A stretch of DNA of 25,473 nt from an uncultured Flavihumibacter sp. (GTDB taxonomy: Bacteria > Bacteroidota > Bacteroidia > Chitinophagales > Chitinophagaceae), in assembly GCA_946482545.1 (NCBI GenBank), contig CAMLRX010000071.1, forward strand, positions 1 to 25,473. Direction: 5' to 3'. The notes under the pieces were generated by a model. That model did not search any database. It worked only from the letters and a program-made list of their open reading frames with translations, and was not told where the DNA came from. The position numbers and the translations under genes are program-made. Position 1 is the stretch's first letter, and each line of letters opens with the position of its first letter. This document shows positions 7,190 to 15,638 of this stretch, piece after piece.

Positions 7190-9001
7190 TTATTCGTCCA
7201 GCTTCAACACTGCCAGGAATGCTTCCTGCGGCACTTCCACGTTTCCGATCTGGCGCATTCTTTTCTTACCCTCTTTCTGTTTTTCGAGGAGTTTCCGTTT
7301 CCGGCTGATGTCACCACCATAACATTTTGCAGTAACATCTTTGCGCATGGCGGAGATGTTCTCCCTGGCCACGATCTTGGCGCCAATGGCGGCCTGGATG
7401 GCGATCTGGAACTGCTGACGGGGCAGTAACTCTTTTAACTTCTCACACAATTTGCGGCCGAATTCGTGGGAACGGCTGCGGTGGATCAATGCGCTGAGGG
7501 CATCTATCTTTTCATTGTTGAGCAGGATATCCATTTTCACGATATCGCTCTCGCGGTAGCCGCTGGGATGGTAATCGAAAGAAGCATAGCCTCGGGTCTG
7601 GCTTTTCAGCTTATCGTAGAAATCGAATACGATTTCGGTGAGCGGCATTTCAAACAGCAATTCCACGCGGGTGGGCGTGAGGTACGACTGGTTAAGCAGC
7701 ATCCCTCTTTTATTGATACAAAGCGTCATGATGTTCCCGATATAATCGGGTTTGGTGATGATCTGCGCTTTGATGAAAGGCTCTTCTATTTTATCAATCT
7801 TCACCACATCGGGCATATCGGCGGGATTGCTGATGATGATGGTCTCCCCTTTTGTGGTGGTGGCGGTAAAACTTACGTTGGGTACCGTTGTAATTACGGT
7901 TTGATTGAATTCCCTTTCCAGCCTTTCCTGGATGATTTCCATGTGAAGCATGCCAAGAAAGCCGCAACGGAAGCCGAAACCAAGGGCCTGACTGGTTTCC
8001 AGTTCAAACGTGAGCGAGGCATCGTTCAACTGGAGTTTTTCCATACAATCCCGGAGTTCCTCGAAAGCATCGGTTTCCACGGGGAAAATACCCGCAAATA
8101 CCATTGGTTTTACCTCTTCAAATCCTTTGATCATTTCAGCGGGACGGGCGGTGAGGGTAAGTGTATCACCCACTTTTACTTCTTTGGCGTTTTTAATACC
8201 CGTGATGATATAACCTACATCGCCACAATTTACTACCGATTTCGGGGCGAGGCCCATTTTCAGGATGCCCACTTCATCGGCAATGTATTCCGTTCCGAGT
8301 GAAGCGAATTTTACTTTATCCCCTTTCTTCAGGGTTCCGTTGATGATTCTGTAATACACGATGATGCCACGAAAACTGTTGAACACACTATCGAAGATCA
8401 GGGCCTGAAGGGGTGCTTCGGGATCACCTTCGGGTGCGGGAATACGTTCTACGATGGCTTCGAGGATGGCCTCCACCCCGAGACCGGTCCTGCCGCTCGC
8501 GCGTAGGATGTCTTCCCTTTTACAACCGATCAGTTCAATGATCTGGTCCTCCACTTCTTCAATCATGGCGCCGGCCATATCGATCTTGTTGATCACGGGG
8601 ATGATCTCGAGGTCGTTCTCTATGGCGAGGTAAAGGTTGCTAATTGTTTGTGCCTGAATACCTTGTGCGGCATCCACCAGCAAAAGCGCACCTTCACAGG
8701 CGGCCAGGGCACGGCTCACTTCATAGCTGAAATCCACGTGGCCGGGGGTATCAATCAGGTTGAGCGTATATTGCTTGTTTGCCGTAAAATCGGCATTGGA
8801 ACCGGTATAATTGTAATCGAGCTGGATGGCGTGGCTCTTGATGGTGATGCCTTTTTCCCTTTCCAGGTCCATATCGTCCAGCACCTGGTCCATCATCTGC
8901 CTTTCGGAGATGGTATTGGTGGTTTGGAGAAGCCTGTCGGCGAGGGTACTCTTTCCGTGGTCGATGTGCGCGATAATGCAAAAGTTTCTAATGTTCTTCA
9001 T
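7190..9001 (-). CDS. lepA: Elongation factor 4 (LepA)
   Basis: This 603-residue translational GTPase matches the usual LepA length of about 600. LepA/EF4 acts on the ribosome and is linked to back-translocation, initiation and 30S assembly. The GTPase motifs are clear: G1 AHIDHGKST (11-19), G3 DTPGHVDF, and G4 NKID. The C-terminus has the LepA-specific region ending in [23 protein letters not shown], which separates it from EF-G. The ATG at 9001 was chosen over a TTG 27 bases upstream because [19 protein letters not shown] is the standard LepA start and the upstream codons abut the promoter box. It is a single-gene unit with its own promoter and the shared terminator downstream. Confidence 0.97.
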   Translation of the reverse strand: MKNIRNFCIIAHIDHGKSTLADRLLQTTNTISERQMMDQVLDDMDLEREKGITIKSHAIQLDYNYTGSNADFTANKQYTLNLIDTPGHVDFSYEVSRALAACEGALLLVDAAQGIQAQTISNLYLAIENDLEIIPVINKIDMAGAMIEEVEDQIIELIGCKREDILRASGRTGLGVEAILEAIVERIPAPEGDPEAPLQALIFDSVFNSFRGIIVYYRIINGTLKKGDKVKFASLGTEYIADEVGILKMGLAPKSVVNCGDVGYIITGIKNAKEVKVGDTLTLTARPAEMIKGFEEVKPMVFAGIFPVETDAFEELRDCMEKLQLNDASLTFELETSQALGFGFRCGFLGMLHMEIIQERLEREFNQTVITTVPNVSFTATTTKGETIIISNPADMPDVVKIDKIEEPFIKAQIITKPDYIGNIMTLCINKRGMLLNQSYLTPTRVELLFEMPLTEIVFDFYDKLKSQTRGYASFDYHPSGYRESDIVKMDILLNNEKIDALSALIHRSRSHEFGRKLCEKLKELLPRQQFQIAIQAAIGAKIVARENISAMRKDVTAKCYGGDISRKRKLLEKQKEGKKRMRQIGNVEVPQEAFLAVLKLDE

Positions 9002-9025
9002 GAAGGAAGATCCTGTTTTAATGCG

Positions 9026-9033
9026 CAAAATTA
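9026..9033 (-). promoter_or_regulatory. Promoter -7 element of lepA
   Basis: On the minus strand TAATTTTG matches TAnnTTTG exactly, 24 bases upstream of the lepA ATG. No clear TTG is seen at the -33 distance. It is divergent from the acyl-CoA-binding protein promoter, with about 30 bases between them. Confidence 0.55.
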
Positions 9034-9062
9034 GCGAAAAGGAACGGTTCTTTTTCAGGCAG

Positions 9063-9091
9063 TTGTAAATCGTGGGAAAATGCTATTTTTC
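9063..9091 (+). promoter_or_regulatory. Candidate promoter of the acyl-CoA-binding protein gene
   Basis: TTG (9063-9065), an 18-base spacer, then TATTTTTC (9084-9091), one mismatch from TAnnTTTG. The box ends 10 bases before the ATG at 9102, predicting a very short 5' UTR. Confidence 0.45.
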
Positions 9092-9101
9092 CGGCAAAAA
9101 C

Positions 9102-9359
9102 ATGGAGCTGACAACACAATTCCAGGAGGCCGTGGCGGCCAGTAAAACATTGACGGAGAAGCCTTCCAACGAAATTCTTCTGCAATTGTACTCCCTTTAC
9201 AAGCAGGCTACCGAAGGCGATGTGAGCGGCGAAGCGCCTTCCAACCCGTTCGATTTTGTAGCGAAGGCGAAGTATATGGCCTGGGAGGAATTAAAGGGGA
9301 AGACGAAGGAGAAGGCAATGGAAGAATATGTGGCGTTGGTAGGGAGGTTAAAAGGATGA
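9102..9359 (+). CDS. Acyl-CoA-binding protein (ACBP family)
   Basis: This 85-residue protein is a complete ACBP four-helix domain. It shows the hallmark LYSLYKQATEGD (29-40), KAKYMAWEELKGKTKEKAMEEY (55-76), and counterparts of the ligand contacts Tyr28, Lys32, Lys54 and Tyr73 of bovine ACBP (Tyr30, Lys34, Lys57, Tyr76). It should bind long-chain acyl-CoA esters in the cytoplasm as a carrier or buffer. The ATG at 9102 was chosen over a GTG 30 bases upstream because the family starts near this point and the upstream segment overlaps the promoter. Its stop overlaps the next gene (ATGA), so it is translationally coupled to a glycosyltransferase; whether this reflects a shared role is unknown. Confidence 0.93.
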   Translation: MELTTQFQEAVAASKTLTEKPSNEILLQLYSLYKQATEGDVSGEAPSNPFDFVAKAKYMAWEELKGKTKEKAMEEYVALVGRLKG

Positions 9360-10462
9360 AAATAGGCGTTATTTATACCAGATTCTATCCCTTATCAAGT
9401 AGCGCTTCTGCACACGGATATTACCTTTTCAGCCACCTTAAAAAGATGGGACATGAATTGCACACCCTGGGGATGGGCGATAATATGCTTTCTACCGATC
9501 ATTCCAGGAACCTAAAAGGTATATTTTCTTTTCTGAAAAGCATAGATGTACTTTATATCAGGGTAACACATTGGAAGTGGTACGAATGGGCTACATTATT
9601 TAAACTATTGTCTTTCGGTAGAATTAAAGTGATCTGGGAAATAAATGCGCCAGTAGAGGAAGTATTGGCAGATCGGAAAATGCAGCCGGATCATAAACTT
9701 TTAACCTGGATAAAACGCAAAAACAGGAACAGAAGAATGTTGTCGCGTTTGTGTGATGGCACAATCTCTGTGAGCAAAATACTCCAGCAGCATTGTGAAA
9801 AAAACTTACTGGTAAAGAAGCATACCTATTTCCCTAATGGAGCCGAACATACGGTGATGCTGCGAGCAAAAACAGTGGACATGCATCCAATGAAAGCTTT
9901 GGTAGCTGACCGCTTTGTGGTGGCATGGGCCGGAGTAAGCAATTCATCCTGGCAGGGAACCAATAAAATACTTGAAGTAGCGGAACGAATGCAATATAGT
10001 GACCCGGATATTGTATTCGTGACTTTTGGAAGCCATTCTGTTTACAACAACAAGATTCTTTCAAATGTCATTTCCTTCGCTGAAATCAGAAATGACCTCC
10101 TTCCCTCCTTTCTCTCTTACGCGCATGTAGGTTTGTGCGTTTACAACAATTACAACTGGTCCCCGATTGGTTTTTATGGTTCCTCCCTCAAGTTGTTTGA
10201 TTACATGGCTATGGAACTGGTGGTGATTGCAAGCGAAATGGGACAGATTTCGGAAATTATTAAAGATGGAGAGAACGGGTTGCTTACCGATGGTTCGGTT
10301 GAGGATATTGTAGAAAAGATCAGGTACTCAAAAGCGCACTATACTTCATTGACCAATATGCGGAGCAATGCCAGAAAACTTATAGAAGAAACTTACAACT
10401 GGGAAAATGTGGCCAGGAAAACTGCTGAATTTATAGAGAAGGTTGTTGGGAAGGATATTTAA
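9356..10462 (+). CDS. GT4-type glycosyltransferase
   Basis: This 368-residue soluble protein has a GT-B fold layout: an N-terminal acceptor domain starting GVIYTRFYP, a mid segment with PNGAE, and a C-terminal nucleotide-sugar domain with GSSLKLFDYMAMELVV (about 276-291), which aligns with the KxFEYMAxGxPVV segment of family 4 transferases. Asp replaces the usual Glu and the usual Gly is Glu287, so the donor site is somewhat divergent. The donor and acceptor are unknown; surface glycan or glycolipid synthesis is a guess. The start overlaps the ACBP stop (ATGA). Its last 32 bases overlap the end of the opposing glycosyltransferase. It is visibly more A/T-rich than lepA or tex (for example 19 G/C in 9481-9540). 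Confidence 0.85.
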   Translation: MKIGVIYTRFYPLSSSASAHGYYLFSHLKKMGHELHTLGMGDNMLSTDHSRNLKGIFSFLKSIDVLYIRVTHWKWYEWATLFKLLSFGRIKVIWEINAPVEEVLADRKMQPDHKLLTWIKRKNRNRRMLSRLCDGTISVSKILQQHCEKNLLVKKHTYFPNGAEHTVMLRAKTVDMHPMKALVADRFVVAWAGVSNSSWQGTNKILEVAERMQYSDPDIVFVTFGSHSVYNNKILSNVISFAEIRNDLLPSFLSYAHVGLCVYNNYNWSPIGFYGSSLKLFDYMAMELVVIASEMGQISEIIKDGENGLLTDGSVEDIVEKIRYSKAHYTSLTNMRSNARKLIEETYNWENVARKTAEFIEKVVGKDI

Positions 10463-11597
10463 GCACACGGTTATACAGCCCGTTCAATGCGCCGCCAACT
10501 GCAACATTGGCGTACAAAGCACTTGCTGAAACGGAAATAGCGTTTTTGTCAAATAATCTGCTTTTTAAGACCATTTCTTTTAAGGCAATAAGTAGTCCGT
10601 TCACATCTTGTACTTCAAACATTATCGCATTCTGGTGGTTAACCATTTCGGGTATTCCCCCAACGGCTGTGGTAACCACGGGTAAGCCCGCACACAATGC
10701 CTCGGAGATCACGCAGGGGGCGTTTTCAGAAATACTATTCAAAACAAGCGCATCAGCGGCCTGCATTTCAAGGGCTACCGCTTCATAACTGATTTCCCCT
10801 TTGAAGAAAACAAGCCTGTCCAGCAACCCCATACGCCGGGCCAGGTCAACATAGGTTTCATCCCGGTTTCCAACAATGCGCAGCCGGAACGGAACAGACA
10901 ATTCTTTCTCCAGTAAGGCCATGGCCGCTAAAATTCCTTCTACATTTTTCACCGGATCCAGGTTGGATACATGGAGGAATGTGAAGATGGAAGGCTGGTT
11001 TTCTTTGTATTTAAAAACACCGGTATCCACAACATTCGGAATCATTGTAAATGGAATCGGGGCCACATAGCGGTTGATCCCCTCCGCAATATACCTGCTC
11101 ACCGAAGCAAGATGAGCGGCCTGTTGGAACATCCGTTTCATGAGTAGCCGGAATAACAGCCCTCGTTTCGAAAATGGGAATTGCACATTTTCGTTATAAA
11201 TACCCCAATGTTCTGTGATGACAAATGGAATCCCATACTTTTTCTTCACCCACAAAGCAAGCAATCCAGCATTCCAGGGTACATGCAGGTGCACCAAAGA
11301 AGGTTTGCCATTGGTTGCTATGTATTCCCGGATAAATTTTTTATACGAGTTGTACCAATGCAGTAAATCTATTGGTTTGAATACGCCTCCTTTTTTACGG
11401 AAATAAAAGAGTTGCTCGGTAAGTCCGGGAAAAGTGTTCAACACTTCTTCGTCAAGCGAAGCAGGCTTTAACACGATCACGTGAATATCGTTGTAAAGCG
11501 CTGCAGCTCTCGCGTGCCTTTGTACAAAATCACCATCGAAGGGATCGTTCCTGTTCGGATACCAGCTACAGAGCCAGAGTATTTTTTTTCTCTCCAT
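10431..11597 (-). CDS. GT4-type glycosyltransferase
   Basis: This 388-residue family 4 glycosyltransferase is close to complete: N-terminal LWLCSWYPNRNDPFDGDFVQRH (8-29), typical of sugar transferases of exopolysaccharide or glycoprotein pathways, TEHWG (129-133), the IPNVVDT donor-domain entry (186-192), and the E-x7-E motif from Glu291 to Glu299 (ENAPCVISEALCAGLPVV). The ATG at 11597 was chosen; a TTG six bases upstream is the only other start. It is last in a minus-strand run after tpiA (42-base gap). Its 3' end overlaps the convergent glycosyltransferase by 32 bases, with no terminator visible. Donor sugar and acceptor cannot be read from the sequence. Confidence 0.88.
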   Translation of the reverse strand: MERKKILWLCSWYPNRNDPFDGDFVQRHARAAALYNDIHVIVLKPASLDEEVLNTFPGLTEQLFYFRKKGGVFKPIDLLHWYNSYKKFIREYIATNGKPSLVHLHVPWNAGLLALWVKKKYGIPFVITEHWGIYNENVQFPFSKRGLLFRLLMKRMFQQAAHLASVSRYIAEGINRYVAPIPFTMIPNVVDTGVFKYKENQPSIFTFLHVSNLDPVKNVEGILAAMALLEKELSVPFRLRIVGNRDETYVDLARRMGLLDRLVFFKGEISYEAVALEMQAADALVLNSISENAPCVISEALCAGLPVVTTAVGGIPEMVNHQNAIMFEVQDVNGLLIALKEMVLKSRLFDKNAISVSASALYANVAVGGALNGLYNRVLKYPSQQPSL

Positions 11598-11639
11598 AGC
11601 CAACCTGATCCTTCGATGGTGAATGAAACTGTTTGGAAA

Positions 11640-12401
11640 TTATTTCAATGCGCCGATAATCACTTTGAACTCGTCTGCTACCAGTGATGCGCCGCCCACC
11701 AGTCCGCCATCCACATCGGGACACGCGAACAATTCCGCGGCATTGGCAGCCTTCACGCTTCCGCCATAAAGGATGGAAACTTTTTCGGCAGTGGCCGCGC
11801 CATATTTATCAGCCAGTACACTCCTGATGTAGGCGTGCATTTCCTGCGCCTGCGCGGTAGATGCGGTAACACCGGTACCTATAGCCCAGATGGGCTCGTA
11901 GGCGATCACCACTCTTTCCAGTTGTTCCGCGCTGAGTTGGAAGAGTGATTCTTCGAGCTGAACACGAACGAATTCGTTCTGGTTGCCCTGTTCTCTTACG
12001 GGAAATGGTTCTCCGCAACAAAAGATGGGTGTAATGTATTCCTGGATAGCCGTGTTTACTTTGGCGGCGAGGAAGGCATTGCTTTCGCCGAAATATTCCC
12101 TTCTTTCCGAATGCCCCAGCACCACATAAGTAACATGGATGGAATGCAACATATCAGCGGATATCTCACCTGTATAAGCGCCTGCTTTTTTATCGTGAAA
12201 GTTCTGGGCTGCTGCGAACGCCTTTGCGTAGTCGTCGGTCTTTTTTACTGCCATTTGCAGGTAGGGTGCCGGCACTGCGAAAATAGCGCGTTGGTGCTCG
12301 TTCAACCCGGCTGTGGCGGGAAGAATGGCGTCCAGCAGGTCTTCACCTTGTTGAAGGGTCAGGTTCATTTTCCAGTTGGCGGCTGCAATTTGCTGTCTCA
12401 T
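11640..12401 (-). CDS. tpiA: Triosephosphate isomerase
   Basis: This 253-residue TIM-barrel enzyme interconverts dihydroxyacetone phosphate and glyceraldehyde 3-phosphate in glycolysis and gluconeogenesis. The catalytic residues are present: Lys11 in AANWKMN, His97 in LGHSERREYFGES, and Glu169 in AYEPIWAIGTG, followed by the phosphate-gripping loop 6 region. The C-terminal YGGSVKAANAAELF and DGGLVGGASL motifs complete the phosphate site. It starts 18 bases after the GlmU-like gene and is followed after 42 bases by a glycosyltransferase, so it is probably cotranscribed with them. Confidence 0.97.
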   Translation of the reverse strand: MRQQIAAANWKMNLTLQQGEDLLDAILPATAGLNEHQRAIFAVPAPYLQMAVKKTDDYAKAFAAAQNFHDKKAGAYTGEISADMLHSIHVTYVVLGHSERREYFGESNAFLAAKVNTAIQEYITPIFCCGEPFPVREQGNQNEFVRVQLEESLFQLSAEQLERVVIAYEPIWAIGTGVTASTAQAQEMHAYIRSVLADKYGAATAEKVSILYGGSVKAANAAELFACPDVDGGLVGGASLVADEFKVIIGALK

Positions 12402-12419
12402 GCTTGCTCTTGTTTTGTT

Positions 12420-13613
12420 TTATGGTTCTTTGTCGAATATATGCTTCAGGATGTTTACTTCGTGTTCATCAAGTTTTTTCCCTTTGAAGGCTTTCCATCC
12501 TTTGATGTCTTCCAGGAATTTATCAAAGCGGTATCTTTCGATCCCATCGCTTCCCCAGGCGAACGAAGGTATGAATTTCGGCGTTAGGGCGGCTCCGCCG
12601 AATACATTTGCCCCCACGCCCACTACTGTACCGGTATTGAACGAGGTATTGATGGCGGCACGTGCATAATCGCCCATCATCAGTCCGCATTTCATACTTC
12701 CTGACTGATCGGCTTCTGCGCCTGGGTGGTTCCACAATTTTACGGGCGAAGTATTGTTTTTGAGGTTGGAATTGCTGGTGCCGGCACCAAGGTTGCACCA
12801 ATGGCCGATCACGGAATCTCCGAGGTAACCGTCGTGTGCCTTATTGGAATAGCCCATCATGATGCTGTTCTTGATTTCCCCGCCCCCGGTGCAATAAGGT
12901 CCGATGGTGGTGGCGCCATAAATACGGGTACCCATTTTCAATACAGCGCCTTCGCCCAACGCGAAAGGCCCACGGATCAGACAACCTTCCATTATCTGGG
13001 CATTCTTCCCAATGTAAATTGGTCCCGTAGACGCGTTCAAAATGCTGTGCAGCACCACTGCGCTTTCTTCGATAAATATATTATCTGAAGCGGTGATGCG
13101 GTTGGAAGCGTCAGGCTCCGCTGATTTTCTGTTGGAGGAAAGCAGGTTGAAGTCGTTCCTGATACAGCGGTCGTTCCATTCAAACAGTTGCCGCGGGTGC
13201 TCGAGTACATGCGGTTTTTCAGCGGTGAATTCTTTCAGTTCCTCCACCCGGAAGGAATGTTTGCCGGTAATAAACGCCGCGTTGAAACGAAAGGCGAATC
13301 CGCCGTAGCCCGGCAGAGAAAGCCCTTGTCCCGGAGCAAGTGAAAGCACCGCCTTGGCCAGAGCTTTGGTAGGAATTACATTACCATGAATCAGCAGCGC
13401 GTCCGCATGGGCCATTTCCGGAGAAATGGTTACCGAGCCGGCGTGGTCCTTATAATAATCGGATGTTTTATCGGAAGAGGTACAATCCAATAAGTATTCC
13501 CATTTCTCCCTGATGGTAAGGATGCCGATCCTCAGGTCCTGAATGGGCCTGGTGGCCGTGAAAGGGAAAAGCCGTTCGGGCCTGCAATATTCTTCTGTAA
13601 AAAGGAGTTGCAT
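12420..13613 (-). CDS. GlmU-like bifunctional sugar nucleotidyltransferase/acyltransferase (alternative bacterial GlmU family)
   Basis: This 397-residue protein has a divergent nucleotidyltransferase domain (about 1-170; LFPFTATRPIQDLRIGI near residues 15-31 replaces the usual GxGTRL loop) and a left-handed beta-helix of hexapeptide repeats (about 190-370; IYIGKNAQIMEGCLIRG, GAGTSNSNLKNN). This matches the Bacteroidota family annotated as UDP-N-acetylglucosamine diphosphorylase/glucosamine-1-phosphate N-acetyltransferase (TIGR03991, from memory). The likely role is supply of UDP-GlcNAc or a related nucleotide sugar for peptidoglycan and envelope glycans. It lies 23 bases after the phosphodiester glycosidase gene and 18 before tpiA, in an envelope and central-metabolism run. 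The exact sugar is inferred from the family. Confidence 0.85.
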   Translation of the reverse strand: MQLLFTEEYCRPERLFPFTATRPIQDLRIGILTIREKWEYLLDCTSSDKTSDYYKDHAGSVTISPEMAHADALLIHGNVIPTKALAKAVLSLAPGQGLSLPGYGGFAFRFNAAFITGKHSFRVEELKEFTAEKPHVLEHPRQLFEWNDRCIRNDFNLLSSNRKSAEPDASNRITASDNIFIEESAVVLHSILNASTGPIYIGKNAQIMEGCLIRGPFALGEGAVLKMGTRIYGATTIGPYCTGGGEIKNSIMMGYSNKAHDGYLGDSVIGHWCNLGAGTSNSNLKNNTSPVKLWNHPGAEADQSGSMKCGLMMGDYARAAINTSFNTGTVVGVGANVFGGAALTPKFIPSFAWGSDGIERYRFDKFLEDIKGWKAFKGKKLDEHEVNILKHIFDKEP

Positions 13614-13636
13614 GGGATAAAGCTACTAAAAACGGG

Positions 13637-14623
13637 TTACTTCACTATGAATACCGCGGGAACGGGCCTTTGCCCCTCCTTGTCTGATGGCGCGATGGTT
13701 TCTTTTCCATTCACCAGCATACAACTGCTGCCGCCGCCATCCAGGTTCAGGGCTTCCGTACAACCAATATCAACCAGCATCTTTGCCATTTGTTGGAGAT
13801 CGGCACCTTCGGCCACACCAGGCATACGCCCCTGCACCACAAGCACGATCAACCTGCCATCGGCGGTATAGCCCATTGCTGTGCGGGGATGTTTGTCGTA
13901 AAGCGCTTTACCTGAGAACTTCATTTCCTCGTTGTTCGTGATCTTCAGTTTTCCCTCCTGCACCAATACCGGTCCGCCGCCAACGGCGGTTTCAACCTTC
14001 CACCGTTCCAGGATGCCTTTTCTTCGTTTAAGCGTGGGCGTATGGTGCAGACTGGGTGCAAAAGTGTATTTATTTACATACTGAAAAGAATCTTTGCGGT
14101 ACTCAGGTGCTTTTTCAAATGCAATGGGGTAGGTTGCGGAGGAATCGGTGTAAAGCCAGGCCACGTCAGCTTTTCGTTTTTTACTGATCCCTATTGCGCT
14201 GCCGGTGGTATGGTGGTAAAGCAGTGTATCCCTGCCCTTTCCTGCAGTTGAATGCACATTATAACTGACCATTTTCCCATTCTTCACCACCGTGTTCAAA
14301 TTCTGGTTGGTTTGAAAAGAAAAGAAAGTCGTATTCACCACCAGCAAAGGTTTCCCGTTCTTTTCATAAAACTGTTGCGGCGTAAGTCTCCGGGATAAGG
14401 TGGTGTCGGCAACAAACGTGCGTTTTCTATCCTTCAGCGGAACTTCGAAGTAATAAGCCACATTGGGCTTACCATCCAGCGCTTCGGAGGTATGGTACAC
14501 ATTGGCGCCTGCGGGCAATGGACCGAATCGCTCATTTACGTTTGTCCATTTCAGTTGGGCCATTCCCGTTTGTACCAAAAAGAAAAGGCCCGTTACGGCC
14601 TTTAAAAATTTTATTGTTTGCAT
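13637..14623 (-). CDS. Secreted phosphodiester glycosidase (NAGPA domain) family protein
   Basis: The 328-residue product has a signal peptide (MQTIKFLKAVTGLFFLVQTGMA, cleavage before QLKW). The mature part matches the phosphodiester glycosidase domain (PF09992), with VVNTTFF (95-101), GGGP (215-218), HPRTAMGYT (245-253) and the diagnostic NLDGGGSS (293-300). The family includes the mammalian uncovering enzyme that removes GlcNAc from a phosphodiester; bacterial members are thought to act on sugar-phosphate linkages in envelope polymers. A periplasmic or surface role is likely, with unknown substrate. Its ATG follows the lipA stop after one base (TGAAATG), so translation is probably coupled to lipA. 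Confidence 0.88.
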   Translation of the reverse strand: MQTIKFLKAVTGLFFLVQTGMAQLKWTNVNERFGPLPAGANVYHTSEALDGKPNVAYYFEVPLKDRKRTFVADTTLSRRLTPQQFYEKNGKPLLVVNTTFFSFQTNQNLNTVVKNGKMVSYNVHSTAGKGRDTLLYHHTTGSAIGISKKRKADVAWLYTDSSATYPIAFEKAPEYRKDSFQYVNKYTFAPSLHHTPTLKRRKGILERWKVETAVGGGPVLVQEGKLKITNNEEMKFSGKALYDKHPRTAMGYTADGRLIVLVVQGRMPGVAEGADLQQMAKMLVDIGCTEALNLDGGGSSCMLVNGKETIAPSDKEGQRPVPAVFIVK

Positions 14624-14624
14624 T

Positions 14625-15554
14625 TCAGCTTAAGTTTTTTTCCTGTTCCCATACTTTTCTGCCATAGCCCTGGAAAACATGCTTTTCAGAATGGTAAGAG
14701 GAACGAACGAGCGGACCGCTTTCCACATAGTCGAAGCCCAGTTGGTAGCCGATTTCCCGGAGTTCAGCGAACTCATCGGGGTGAACGAACCGGTCTACAG
14801 GGAGGTGCTTTTTGGTGGGTTGAAGGTATTGTCCGATGGTCACCACATCCACACCATTGTCGTGAAGGTCGTGCAGGGTTTGCACCACTTCTTCTTTTGT
14901 TTCGCCCAGTCCGAGCATGATGCCGGATTTGGTGCGCATGCCGCCTTCTTTCAATTGGCGGAGCGTATCCATGCTTCTCCAGTATTTGGCCTGGATGCGT
15001 ACGCGCCTGGTCATGCGTTCTACGGTCTCAATGTTATGGGAAACCACTTCGGGTGCAGCTTCAATAATACGTTGAATGGGTTCTTTTTCTGCCTTAAAAT
15101 CGGGAATCAGCGTTTCCAATGTAGTATCCGGGTTGAGCGATTTTACCGCTTTAATAGTATTATACCAGATGATGGAACCGCCATCTTTGAGTTCATCGCG
15201 GTCTACAGAGGTGATCACGGCGTGTTTCACTTTCATCAGGTGGATGGCTTCGGCCACTCGTTGCGGCTCGTCCCAGTCCACAGCTTCGGGTCTTCCAGTT
15301 GCCACAGCGCAGAAGCCGCAACTGCGGGTGCAGATGTTGCCGAGTATCATGAAAGTAGCGGTTCCGGCGCCCCAGCATTCACCCATATTGGGACAATTCC
15401 CGCTTTCGCAGATGGTATGGAGCTTGTGCTGGTCAACCAGTCCTCTTACGTGTTTATAACTTTCTCCGATAGGTAATTTAACCCTGAGCCAGTTCGGTTT
15501 TTTAACCCTTGTTTCTTCTTCATTTACAACCTGAACGATCGGTAATTCTTGCAT
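14625..15554 (-). CDS. lipA: Lipoyl synthase
   Basis: This 309-residue radical SAM enzyme inserts two sulfurs into protein-bound octanoyl groups to form lipoyl cofactor. Both iron-sulfur clusters can be placed: the auxiliary cluster cysteines Cys49, Cys54 and Cys60 ([12 protein letters not shown]) with the RSSYHSE serine motif near the C-terminus, and the radical SAM cysteines Cys75, Cys79 and Cys82 (CTRSCGFC). The ATG at 15554 was chosen over a TTG six bases upstream. It has its own promoter box just after the preceding gene and heads a tight run (lipA, phosphodiester glycosidase, GlmU-like, tpiA) with gaps of 1, 23 and 18 bases. No lipB is seen nearby. Confidence 0.97.
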   Translation of the reverse strand: MQELPIVQVVNEEETRVKKPNWLRVKLPIGESYKHVRGLVDQHKLHTICESGNCPNMGECWGAGTATFMILGNICTRSCGFCAVATGRPEAVDWDEPQRVAEAIHLMKVKHAVITSVDRDELKDGGSIIWYNTIKAVKSLNPDTTLETLIPDFKAEKEPIQRIIEAAPEVVSHNIETVERMTRRVRIQAKYWRSMDTLRQLKEGGMRTKSGIMLGLGETKEEVVQTLHDLHDNGVDVVTIGQYLQPTKKHLPVDRFVHPDEFAELREIGYQLGFDYVESGPLVRSSYHSEKHVFQGYGRKVWEQEKNLS

Positions 15555-15605
15555 CCTCAATGTTTTAGGGAAGCTTTCACTTCCTTATTTTTCTGAAATC
15601 AGGCA

Positions 15606-15638
15606 CAAAGTTACATTACTTCCTTTTACCAAACTCAA
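15606..15638 (-). promoter_or_regulatory. Promoter of lipA
   Basis: On the minus strand TAACTTTG (15613-15606) matches TAnnTTTG exactly. Upstream, a TTG (15638-15636) lies 22 bases away and a TTTG (15633-15630) 16 bases away. It overlaps the last codons of the preceding gene (stop at 15616) and predicts a 5' UTR of about 45 bases. This suggests lipA can be expressed independently of the gene before it. Confidence 0.6.

Noticed and set aside
7466..8302. 278-codon plus-strand frame
   Set aside because: It lies wholly antisense to lepA, a clearly conserved gene, and its translation is a His/Phe-rich shadow.
9072..9101. GTG start for the ACBP gene ten codons upstream
   Set aside because: It would overlap the -7 promoter box and extend beyond the usual family start.
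14679..15476. 265-codon plus-strand frame
   Set aside because: It lies wholly antisense to lipA; long antisense frames are common opposite conserved genes of this composition.
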